From Pseudomonas simiae (lineage in GTDB: Bacteria; Pseudomonadota; Gammaproteobacteria; Pseudomonadales; Pseudomonadaceae), in assembly GCF_900111895.1 (NCBI RefSeq), contig NZ_FOKB01000006.1, positions 248,001 to 312,000 on the forward strand: a stretch of 64,000 bases of DNA, in the 5' to 3' direction. The notes beneath the pieces are model-generated. The model saw nothing but the letters and a program-made list of their open reading frames with translations. It was not told where the DNA came from and did not search any database. Below are positions 25,506-33,184 of this stretch, in pieces. A program made the position numbers and the translations under genes. Every line of letters begins with the position of its first letter. The stretch's first letter is position 1.

Positions 25506-26711
25506 ATGAAAACGCTTTGGCAACACTGCCACGTCGCAACCATGGCACAGGGCAACTACTCGATCATCGAGGATGCCGCCATGGTGACTGCCGGTTCGCT
25601 CATTGAGTGGATCGGCCCCCGCAGCCAGGTACCTACGGCAGATTACGCCCAGGTGCATGACCTGCAAGGCGCGTGGGTCACCCCCGGGCTGATCGACTGC
25701 CACACCCACACGGTGTTCGGCGGCAACCGCAGCGGCGAATTCGAGCAGCGCCTCGAAGGCGTGAGCTACGCCGAGATCGCGGCCAAGGGCGGCGGTATTG
25801 CCAGCACCGTGCGCGCCACCCGTGCCGCGACCGAGGATGAACTGTTCGCCAGCGCCCACAAGCGCCTGCGCAGTTTGCTGCGCGACGGCGTCACCACAGT
25901 AGAGATCAAGTCCGGCTACGGGCTGGATCTGGTCAACGAACGCAAAATGCTGCGGGTGGCCCGTCGCCTCGGTGAAGCACTGCCGGTCAGTGTGCGTGCT
26001 ACGTGCCTGGCGGCCCATGCCTTGCCACCCGAATACAAAGACCGCGCCGACGATTACATCGACCACATCTGCGTCGAGATGCTGCCGGCACTGGCGGCAG
26101 AAGGTCTGGTGGACGCGGTGGATGCGTTCTGCGAATACCTGGCGTTTTCCACCGAGCAGGTGGAGCGCGTGTTCAAAGTCGCCCAGCAGTTGGGCCTGCC
26201 GGTGAAGCTGCACGCCGAGCAACTGTCGTCGCTGCACGGCTCCAGCCTGGCTGCGCGTTACCAGGCGCTGTCGGCGGATCACCTGGAATTCATGACCGAA
26301 GACGATGCCATCGCCATGGCCGCCTCCGGCACCGTTGCGGTGCTACTGCCGGGCGCCTTCTACTTCCTGCGCGAAACCCAGCTACCGCCGATGGATGCCC
26401 TGCGCAAGCACGGCGTGAAGATCGCCATTGCCAGCGACCTCAACCCCGGCACCTCGCCGGCACTGTCGGTGCGCCTGATGCTGAACATGGCCTGCACGCT
26501 GTTCCGCATGACCCCGGAAGAAGCCTTGGCGGGCGCCACCCAACATGCGGCCACCGCATTGGGCATGGGCGACACCCACGGCTCGCTGGAAGCGGGCAAG
26601 GTCGCGGACTTTGTCGCCTGGCAGATTGATCGCCCCGCCGACCTGGCCTATTGGCTGGGCGGCGAGCTGGATAAACGCGTCGTACGCCACGGCGTCGATG
26701 TCACTGTTTGA
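25506..26711 (+). CDS. hutI: Imidazolonepropionase
   Basis: The enzyme hydrolyses 4-imidazolone-5-propanoate to N-formimidoyl-L-glutamate, step three of the pathway. The 401-residue protein is an amidohydrolase with metal ligands in VTPGLIDCHTHTVFGG (His66 and His68). Further conserved elements are EIKSGYGLDLVNERKMLRV, the KLHAEQLS ligand segment and SDLNPGTSP near the C-terminus. ATG 25506 has GGGAGG eight bases upstream; a TTG one codon earlier is unlikely. It sits between the permease gene and hutG in the operon. Confidence 0.97.
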   Translation: MKTLWQHCHVATMAQGNYSIIEDAAMVTAGSLIEWIGPRSQVPTADYAQVHDLQGAWVTPGLIDCHTHTVFGGNRSGEFEQRLEGVSYAEIAAKGGGIASTVRATRAATEDELFASAHKRLRSLLRDGVTTVEIKSGYGLDLVNERKMLRVARRLGEALPVSVRATCLAAHALPPEYKDRADDYIDHICVEMLPALAAEGLVDAVDAFCEYLAFSTEQVERVFKVAQQLGLPVKLHAEQLSSLHGSSLAARYQALSADHLEFMTEDDAIAMAASGTVAVLLPGAFYFLRETQLPPMDALRKHGVKIAIASDLNPGTSPALSVRLMLNMACTLFRMTPEEALAGATQHAATALGMGDTHGSLEAGKVADFVAWQIDRPADLAYWLGGELDKRVVRHGVDVTV

Positions 26712-26723
26712 GGAGTGCTACTT

Positions 26724-27524
26724 GTGGATAAGGTTCTGAATTTCAAACAAGGCCGTGTGCCGCTGTTGATCAGCATGCCCCACGCCGGCCTGCGCCTGAC
26801 GCCTGCTGTCGAGGCGGGGTTGATCCCTGAAGCGCAAAGCTTGCCGGACACCGACTGGCACATCCCCACGCTCTATGACTTTGCCGAAGAACTGGGCGCC
26901 AGCACCCTGGCGGCCGAGTACTCGCGGTTCGTGATCGACCTTAACCGCCCATCCGACGACAAGCCGCTGTACGCGGGCGCCACCACCGGTCTGTATCCGG
27001 CGACACTGTTTGATGGCGTGCCATTGTTCCGCGAAGGGTTGGAACCGAGCGAGGCCGAGCGCGCCAGTTACTTGCAAAAGGTCTGGGGCCCGTATCACCG
27101 CACGTTGCAAGAGGAACTGGCGCGGCTCAAGGCCGAATTCGGCTACGCCTTGCTGTTCGATGCGCATTCGATCCGCTCGGTCATCCCGCACCTTTTCGAC
27201 GGCAAACTGCCGGACTTCAACCTCGGTACGTTCAACGGAGCCGCCTGTGATCCTGAGCTGGCCAACCAGTTAGAGGCCATTTGTGCCGCGCATCCGCAGT
27301 ACACCCATGTGCTTAACGGGCGCTTCAAGGGTGGCCACATCACCCGTCACTACGGCGACCCGGCGCAGGATATTCACGCGGTGCAGTTGGAGTTGTGCCA
27401 GAGCGCCTATATGGAGGAGTTAGAACCGTTCCGTTATCGCCCGGATCTGGCCGAGCCGACTCGGGTGGTGCTGAAGCAGTTGTTGCAGGGGCTGTTGGCG
27501 TGGGGGCAGAAGCGCTACGGCTGA
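26724..27524 (+). CDS. hutG: N-formylglutamate deformylase
   Basis: The enzyme hydrolyses N-formyl-L-glutamate to glutamate and formate, the last step of the five-step route and the partner of HutF. The 266-residue product shows the family motifs ISMPHAG, RFVIDLNRPSDD, LLFDAHSIRS and RFKGGHITRHYG, whose histidines and acidic residues bind the metal. GTG 26724 is chosen because AGGAG ends eight bases before it; another GTG at 26715 sits inside that ribosome site. It begins 12 bases after hutI. This is the last recognisable hut gene, and no clear terminator follows. Confidence 0.96.
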   Translation: MDKVLNFKQGRVPLLISMPHAGLRLTPAVEAGLIPEAQSLPDTDWHIPTLYDFAEELGASTLAAEYSRFVIDLNRPSDDKPLYAGATTGLYPATLFDGVPLFREGLEPSEAERASYLQKVWGPYHRTLQEELARLKAEFGYALLFDAHSIRSVIPHLFDGKLPDFNLGTFNGAACDPELANQLEAICAAHPQYTHVLNGRFKGGHITRHYGDPAQDIHAVQLELCQSAYMEELEPFRYRPDLAEPTRVVLKQLLQGLLAWGQKRYG

Positions 27525-27653
27525 CCGTCTGTCGCCTGGGTGCAAAACCCGGTCGCCACAGGTCGCTTTTGTCGAGGTCTCGCTGAGTAAGGTTGTGGAT
27601 ACGGCGCGTCAGACGCCACTCCTACAATAAAGCTGCCGAGTGAGACCTCCTCC

Positions 27654-28589
27654 ATGAAACGACTGTTGTTGACCCTCACCGCCGCCGCGTTGCTCAGCGC
27701 CCATGCCATGGCCGCCGAACCGGCTTCCTGCAAGAACATCCGCATGGGCGTGGTCAGCTGGACTGACGTGGTCGCCACCTCCGGGATGGCCGATGTGCTG
27801 CTCAATGGCCTCGGCTACGACAGCAAACAGACCAGCGCCGTGCAGCAGATCATCTTTGCCGGCATCCGCGACAAGCGCCTGGATATCTTCCTCGGCTACT
27901 GGAAGCCCGCGATGGACAACAACATCGCGCCCTTCCTCGCGGCCAAGCAGGTCAAGGTGTTCGACACCCCGAGCCTCTCCGACGCCCAGGCCACCCTGGC
28001 CGTGCCGCAATACGTGGCCGATGCCGGCTTGAAGACCTTCGCCGATATCGCCCGTTTCAAGGACAAGCTCGGCGGCAAGATCTATGGCATCGAGCCAGGC
28101 AGCGGCGCCAACACCGACATCCAGAAAATGATCGACACCAACCGCTTCGGCCTTGGCGGCTTCAAGTTGGTCGCCTCCGGTGAAGCGGGGATGCTGGCGG
28201 CGGTGCAGCGTGCGGTGAACCGCAAGGAATTCGTGGTGTTCGTCGGTTGGACCCCGCACCCGATGAACATCAACATGAAGATGGCTTACCTCACCGGCAG
28301 TGAAGACGTATTCGGCCCCGACGAAGGCCGCGCTACCGTTTCCACCGTCACCGCCCCGGATTTTGCCGAGCGCTGCCCCAACGCCAATCGCTTGTTGGAA
28401 AACCTCACTTTCACCGCCGCCCAGGAAAGCCAGTTGATGGTGCCGATCATGGAGCGCGAGTCGCCCCAGGACGTGGCCCGGCAATGGCTGCGTGATCATC
28501 CTGAGGATTTGCAGCGCTGGCTGGCCGGGGTCACGGCGTTTGATGGCACGGACGGAGTGGCGGCCGTACAAGCCAGCCTGGAGCTCTGA
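27654..28589 (+). CDS. Orphan choline/betaine-type periplasmic binding protein
   Basis: The protein has 311 residues with a signal peptide ending AHAMA (about residue 20). The mature part is an OpuAC-family binding protein of the choline/carnitine/betaine branch: RMGVVSWTDVVATSGMADVLL, IFLGYWKPAMDNN, IEPGSGANTDIQK and FVGWTPHPMN. Aromatic residues in these segments resemble the cage that holds quaternary amines. Two cysteines, in PASCKN and ERCPNA, are placed as in ChoX-like proteins. No permease or ATPase gene adjoins it. In Pseudomonas other orphan binding proteins (CaiX, BetX) share the CbcWV core transporter, and this one may do the same or use HutWV. The 129-base gap before it suggests its own promoter. 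Confidence 0.82.
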   Translation: MKRLLLTLTAAALLSAHAMAAEPASCKNIRMGVVSWTDVVATSGMADVLLNGLGYDSKQTSAVQQIIFAGIRDKRLDIFLGYWKPAMDNNIAPFLAAKQVKVFDTPSLSDAQATLAVPQYVADAGLKTFADIARFKDKLGGKIYGIEPGSGANTDIQKMIDTNRFGLGGFKLVASGEAGMLAAVQRAVNRKEFVVFVGWTPHPMNINMKMAYLTGSEDVFGPDEGRATVSTVTAPDFAERCPNANRLLENLTFTAAQESQLMVPIMERESPQDVARQWLRDHPEDLQRWLAGVTAFDGTDGVAAVQASLEL

Positions 28590-28622
28590 GCCGAACCTGC
28601 CAGACCAGACAACACCGAACTC

Positions 28623-28712
28623 GTGTGGGAGCCGGGCTTGCCCGCGATAGCGGTGTATCAGGCAATGAATGCTTGGCAGGTACACCGCTATCGCAGGCAA
28701 GCCAGCTCCCAC
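28623..28712. repeat. REP doublet, mixed families
   Basis: The left arm (from 28623) is GTGGGAGCCGGGCTTGCCCG followed by CGATAGCGGTG. The right arm, inverted, is of the AGCTGGCTTGCCTGCGATAG type. The inner GATAGCGGTGTA / TACACCGCTATC segments pair perfectly. It lies between the binding-protein gene and the esterase gene. Confidence 0.85.
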
Positions 28713-28742
28713 GTTGATCTCCAGCGTCAGGGATATTCGAGC

Positions 28743-29672
28743 ATGTATCCGATTTCTCCAGAGTTGGCCGCTTTCGTTGCCAAAACCGCGTCCTTCACTG
28801 GCGACGACTCGTCGCTCGCCGGGATGCGCCAGGCCTACAACCACATGTGCCGGGCCTTCACCTCGCCCACGCCTGAGGGTTTGGCGGTCACAGACTTTTC
28901 CCTCGCAGGCAGAGGCGTGCGCAGTTACCTGCCGACCATGCTCGGTCCTGCTGATGGTTGGCCGTGCCTTCTTTATATACACGGCGGCGGCTGGGTGGTG
29001 GGCGGGCTGGATTCCCACGACTTCATCTGCGTCGAACTCGCCAGCGCTCTGCAAGTGCTGGTGATCGCCATCGACTACCGCCTGGCGCCGGAGCACCCTT
29101 TCCCTGCCGCTTACGAAGATTGTCGTGCCGTGTGGCGGGCGATCCAGGCGGGGCAGGGGCCGCATGCGATCAACCGGCAACGTCTGGTGGTGATGGGCGA
29201 CAGCGCTGGCGGCAATCTGGCTGCGGCCTTGTGCCTGGGCCTGCGCGACGACGGCGAGCCGCAACCTCGGGCCCAAGTACTGATTTACCCAGGCCTGGGC
29301 GGCCCGGCGGATTTGCCCTCGCGCCGCGATTGCAGGGACGCGCCCCTGCTCAGCAGCGCCGACACCGACAGCTACCTGGCGCTGTACCTGCAGGGCAGTG
29401 GCAAACCGTCGCCCTACGCCATGCCGCTGCTGGCCGCAGACTTCAGCGGTTTGCCCAAGGCGTTCATCGCCGTGGCCCAGTTCGACCCCTTGCGCGACGA
29501 CGGCATTTTGTACGCCGAGCGTCTGCAAGCGGCGGGTGTGACCGCCGTGCTGTATCCCGGCAAAGGCCTGGTGCATGGCTGCCTGCGCGCGCGGCGGCAG
29601 GTGCCGGAAGTGGACCGGCTCTACGATTACCTGCTGGATTACCTGGGCAGCGAAGGGCTGACACAGGTCTAA
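28743..29672 (+). CDS. HSL-family alpha/beta hydrolase (esterase)
   Basis: The protein has 309 residues. The oxyanion-hole motif HGGGWVVGG and nucleophile motif GDSAGGNLAAAL place it in the hormone-sensitive-lipase (group IV) esterases. The acid lies in FDPLRDDG and the histidine in LVHGCLR near the end. Such enzymes hydrolyse short or medium acyl esters in the cytoplasm. There is no signal peptide. ATG 28743 is preceded by AGGGAT about eleven bases away. Its position after a choline-type binding protein might hint at choline or carnitine esters, but this is speculative. Confidence 0.85.
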   Translation: MYPISPELAAFVAKTASFTGDDSSLAGMRQAYNHMCRAFTSPTPEGLAVTDFSLAGRGVRSYLPTMLGPADGWPCLLYIHGGGWVVGGLDSHDFICVELASALQVLVIAIDYRLAPEHPFPAAYEDCRAVWRAIQAGQGPHAINRQRLVVMGDSAGGNLAAALCLGLRDDGEPQPRAQVLIYPGLGGPADLPSRRDCRDAPLLSSADTDSYLALYLQGSGKPSPYAMPLLAADFSGLPKAFIAVAQFDPLRDDGILYAERLQAAGVTAVLYPGKGLVHGCLRARRQVPEVDRLYDYLLDYLGSEGLTQV

Positions 29673-29775
29673 GCGCTCTAGGACATGCTCATTGCACAAT
29701 TCGGGTTTATAGTGCCAGACGGCAAAATAAAAGACGTCCCCCCAGGGATGAACCCGACCCCCTACGGAGCGCGCA

Positions 29776-30747
29776 ATGCAGACTTGGTACCCGCAGATCA
29801 AACCCCACGCCCGGCACGATCTGGCCGTCGATGACACCCACACGCTGTACGTCGATGAAAGTGGCTCCCCCGAAGGCTTGCCCGTCGTATTCATCCATGG
29901 TGGTCCTGGTGCTGGTTGTGATGCCCAGAGCCGCTGCTATTTCGACCCGAACCTGTACCGCATTGTCACCTTCGACCAGCGTGGCTGCGGCCGCTCCACC
30001 CCGCGCGCCAGCCTGGAAAACAACACCACCTGGGACCTGGTCGCTGACCTTGAGCGCATCCGCGAGCACCTGGGCATCGACAAATGGGTGCTGTTCGGTG
30101 GTTCCTGGGGTTCGACGCTGGCCCTGGCCTACGCGCAAACCCACCCGGAGCGCGTTCACGGCCTGATCGTGCGCGGTATTTTCCTGGCGCGTCCGCAGGA
30201 CATTCATTGGTTCTACCAGGAAGGGGCCAGCCGCCTGTTCCCGGATTACTGGCAGGACTACATCGCGCCGATTCCGCCGGAAGAGCGCCATGACATGATC
30301 GCGGCCTACCACAAGCGCCTCACCGGCAACGACCAGATTGCCCAGATGCACGCGGCCAAGGCCTGGTCCGGCTGGGAAGGGCGCATGCTCGGCCTGTGCC
30401 CGAGCCCGCAGCATGTGGAGCGGTTTTCCGAGCCGCAACGTGCCTTGTCCATCGCGCGAATCGAGTGCCACTACTTCACTAACAACTCCTTCCTGGAGCC
30501 CAACCAACTGATCCGCGATATGCACAAGATCGCCCATCTGCCTGGCGTAATCATCCACGGGCGCTACGATATGATCTGCCCATTGGATAACGCTTGGGAG
30601 TTGCACCAGGCGTGGCCCAACAGTGAGCTGCAGGTGATTCGCGAGGCCGGCCATGCCGCCTCCGAACCCGGCATCACGGATGCCCTGGTGCGTGCGACCA
30701 GCCAGATGGCACGTCGCTTGCTCGACTTGCCGCCTGAAGAAGCATGA
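29776..30747 (+). CDS. pip: Proline iminopeptidase
   Basis: The cytoplasmic serine peptidase has 323 residues of the S33 family and removes N-terminal proline from peptides. Hallmarks are FIHGGPGAG (oxyanion hole), TFDQRGCGRSTP, the nucleophile Ser110 in FGGSWGSTLALAYAQ, and the distal VIHGRYDMICP and EAGHAASEP segments with the acid and histidine. ATG 29776 follows ACGGAG. The stop overlaps the dtd start by four bases (ATGA), a gene order also known from P. aeruginosa. Confidence 0.96.
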   Translation: MQTWYPQIKPHARHDLAVDDTHTLYVDESGSPEGLPVVFIHGGPGAGCDAQSRCYFDPNLYRIVTFDQRGCGRSTPRASLENNTTWDLVADLERIREHLGIDKWVLFGGSWGSTLALAYAQTHPERVHGLIVRGIFLARPQDIHWFYQEGASRLFPDYWQDYIAPIPPEERHDMIAAYHKRLTGNDQIAQMHAAKAWSGWEGRMLGLCPSPQHVERFSEPQRALSIARIECHYFTNNSFLEPNQLIRDMHKIAHLPGVIIHGRYDMICPLDNAWELHQAWPNSELQVIREAGHAASEPGITDALVRATSQMARRLLDLPPEEA

Positions 30748-31181
30748 AGGGCCTGTTGCAACGGGTGCGAGGCGCCCGGGTCGAGGTCGCGGGCGAAATC
30801 GTCGGCGCCATCGACCAGGGTTTGCTGGTCCTGGTGGCCGTTGAGCCTGCGGATACGCCGGAGAGTGCCGATAAGCTGTTACACAAGCTGTTGAACTATC
30901 GGGTGTTCAGCGACGACGAAGGCAAGATGAACCTGTCGTTGAAGGATATCGACGGGGGGTTGCTGCTGGTGTCGCAGTTCACGCTGGCGGCGGATACCAA
31001 GAGCGGGCTGCGGCCAAGCTTCTCCACCGCGGCCCCGCCAGCCTTGGGAGCGGCGCTTTTTGATCACTTGCTGATACAAGCGCAACAATTGCATGGCAAG
31101 GTGGCGTCAGGGCGTTTTGGCGCCGATATGCAGGTGCATTTGGTCAATGATGGCCCTGTGACCTTTCTCTTGCAGACGTGA
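30744..31181 (+). CDS. dtd: D-aminoacyl-tRNA deacylase
   Basis: The 145-residue protein hydrolyses D-aminoacyl-tRNA, and glycyl-tRNA(Ala), protecting translation from wrong amino acids. Both family motifs are present: SQFTLAAD in the middle and the Gly-cisPro NDGPVTF at the C-terminus. The start overlaps pip, so the two are translated together. Confidence 0.96.
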   Translation: MKGLLQRVRGARVEVAGEIVGAIDQGLLVLVAVEPADTPESADKLLHKLLNYRVFSDDEGKMNLSLKDIDGGLLLVSQFTLAADTKSGLRPSFSTAAPPALGAALFDHLLIQAQQLHGKVASGRFGADMQVHLVNDGPVTFLLQT

Positions 31182-31329
31182 ATGTATTAAAAACGACTTT
31201 TAATGCCTAAAAACGCAGGATTTCGCTACAAATACTTCGTTATCCCTGATGCGTTGTTTCGCGGGCTACTAGATAATCGCGCGCTACGGGGATCAGCGTT
31301 GTTTGGTCCATTTTGACTTAGGTAGAGAC

Positions 31330-31379
31330 TTGTCCGACAACCACTGGGGAATCATTTTGCCCCACGGGAGTCGGAACAA
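31330..31379 (+). promoter_or_regulatory. Nested hairpin in the opgG leader
   Basis: An outer inverted repeat (TTGTCCGAC at 31330-31338 with GTCGGAACAA at 31370-31379) encloses an inner one (TGGGG at 31345-31349 with CCCCA at 31360-31364). It ends 68 bases before the opgG start and has no T-tract. It may be a regulatory leader structure or a protein site. The rest of the 266-base gap between dtd and opgG is AT-richer and probably holds the promoter, but I could not fix a -35/-10 pair. Confidence 0.5.
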
Positions 31380-31447
31380 TGCTCGCCAACCTGGCATATA
31401 GATAGCTGGCCGTTGGTTTTTTGATCTGTTTTCGGCGAGGGTTGCTC

Positions 31448-33184
31448 GTGATTGTTAGTCCCTGTAATGCACCAAAATTGTCTGCCAAACGGTTACGAAA
31501 CGCACTGGTGACGGGCTCCGCCCTGTTTTGCCTGTTCGGCGCGGGTCAACTGTGGGCATTCAGTCTGGATGATGTGTCGGCCAAGGCAAAAGAGCTGGCC
31601 GGGCAGAAATACGAAGCTCCGCGCAGCAATCTGCCGAACGAATTCCGCGAAATGAAGTTCGCGGACTACCAGAAGATTCGTTTCCGCAACGAAAAAGCCG
31701 AGTGGGCCGATCAGAACACCCCGTTCAAGCTGTCCTTCTATCACCAGGGTATGCACTTTGATACACCGGTGAAAATCAACGAAGTCACCGCCGACAGCGT
31801 TCAGGAAATCAAATACGACCCGACGCGCTTCGATTTCGGCGACGTGAAGTTTGATCCCAAAGCCACCGAACAGCTGGGTTATGCCGGCTTCCGTGTGCTG
31901 TACCCGATCAACAAGGCCGACAAGCAAGACGAAATCATGACCATGCTGGGCGCGAGCTATTTCCGCGTGGTCGGCAAGGGCCAGGCGTATGGCCTGTCCG
32001 CCCGCGGCATGGCGATCGACACGGCATTGCCGTCCGGCGAAGAATTCCCGCGTTTCACCGAGTTCTGGATCGAGCGTCCAAAGCCGGGTGAGAAACAACT
32101 GGTGATCTTTGCCCTGCTGGACTCTCCACGGGCTACGGGTGCTTATCGCCTGATCCTGCGTCCGGGCACCGACACCATTGTCGACGTGAAATCCCAGATG
32201 TTCCTGCGCGACAAAGTCAGCAAACTGGGCGTTGCCCCGTTGACCAGCATGTACCTGTTCGGCGCGAACCAGCCTTCCAAAGTGCTGAACTACCGCCGTG
32301 AACTGCACGACTCCAGCGGTCTGTCGATCCATGCCGGCAACGGCGAGTGGATCTGGCGCCCCCTGAACAACCCTAAACACCTGTCGGTCAGCAACTTCAC
32401 CGTAGAGAACCCGAAAGGTTTCGGCCTGCTGCAACGCGGTCGCGACTTCAGCCACTACGAAGACCTGGACGACAACTACGACAAGCGCCCAAGCGCCTGG
32501 ATCGAGCCTGAGGGCGACTGGGGCAAAGGCACCGTCAACCTGGTGGAAATCCCGACCGCCGATGAAACCAACGACAACATCGTTGCGTTCTGGAGCCCGG
32601 CAGAGCTGCCTGAAATCGGCAAGCCACTGGACGTTTCCTATCGCCTGCACTGGACCATGGACGAAAAGGCCCTGCACCCGAGCGACAGCGCCTGGGTCAA
32701 GCAGACCCTGCGCTCCACCGGTGACGTGAAGCAATCCAACCTGATCCGTCAGCCGGATGGCAGCGTGGCCTACCTGGTGGACTTCGAGGGCCCGTCCCTC
32801 AAGGCTTTGCCGTCGGATGCCGCGGTGCGTAGCCAAGTCAGTGTCAGCGACAACGCCGAACTGGTTGAAAACAGCGTGCGCTACAACGAGCACACCAAAG
32901 GCTGGCGCCTGACCCTGCGCATGAAGATCAAGGACGCAGGCAAGCCGACCGAAATGCGCGCAGCGCTGGTGCAGGACGTTCCGCCACCTGCCCCTGAGCA
33001 GGACTCGAGCCACGTGCTCAAGGCCGACAAGGTCCTGGCCAAGCAGCACGAAAAACAGGCCAAGAAAGACGCGAAAGACAAGGAAGCCAAGCAGCCAGAA
33101 GCTGCCCCAGCCACACCGGAGCCGATCAAGACCGAACAAGTCCTGACCGAAACCTGGAGCTATCAGTTGCCTGCCGATGAGTAA
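31448..33184 (+). CDS. opgG: Periplasmic glucan biosynthesis protein OpgG
   Basis: The 578-residue protein acts in the periplasm in making osmoregulated periplasmic glucans, with OpgH supplying the beta-1,2-glucan backbone. A basic N-terminus and hydrophobic stretch end in LWA at about residue 37, the likely signal cleavage site. Family segments such as YFRVVGKGQAYGLSARGMA, EFPRFTEFWIERP and WIWRPLNNP are present. The C-terminal extension from about 525 is rich in Lys, Ala and Glu. GTG 31448 is taken as start because GAGGG lies eight bases upstream; a longer open frame upstream lacks support. The stop overlaps opgH by eight bases. Confidence 0.95.
   Translation: MIVSPCNAPKLSAKRLRNALVTGSALFCLFGAGQLWAFSLDDVSAKAKELAGQKYEAPRSNLPNEFREMKFADYQKIRFRNEKAEWADQNTPFKLSFYHQGMHFDTPVKINEVTADSVQEIKYDPTRFDFGDVKFDPKATEQLGYAGFRVLYPINKADKQDEIMTMLGASYFRVVGKGQAYGLSARGMAIDTALPSGEEFPRFTEFWIERPKPGEKQLVIFALLDSPRATGAYRLILRPGTDTIVDVKSQMFLRDKVSKLGVAPLTSMYLFGANQPSKVLNYRRELHDSSGLSIHAGNGEWIWRPLNNPKHLSVSNFTVENPKGFGLLQRGRDFSHYEDLDDNYDKRPSAWIEPEGDWGKGTVNLVEIPTADETNDNIVAFWSPAELPEIGKPLDVSYRLHWTMDEKALHPSDSAWVKQTLRSTGDVKQSNLIRQPDGSVAYLVDFEGPSLKALPSDAAVRSQVSVSDNAELVENSVRYNEHTKGWRLTLRMKIKDAGKPTEMRAALVQDVPPPAPEQDSSHVLKADKVLAKQHEKQAKKDAKDKEAKQPEAAPATPEPIKTEQVLTETWSYQLPADE

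Noticed and set aside
23970..26282. 770-codon minus-strand frame opposite hutTh and hutI
   Set aside because: Its composition (rich in His, Gln, Arg, Asp, Gly) is that of a shadow frame in high-GC DNA. The plus-strand genes are unambiguous.
27525..27653. Search for a terminator after hutG
   Set aside because: Short complementary stretches (CTGGGTGCAAAACCCGG and others) occur but none has a T-tract, so no terminator is claimed.
27609..29894. 761-codon minus-strand frame across the binding-protein and esterase genes
   Set aside because: It crosses two real plus-strand genes and a REP doublet and shows no coherent protein features.
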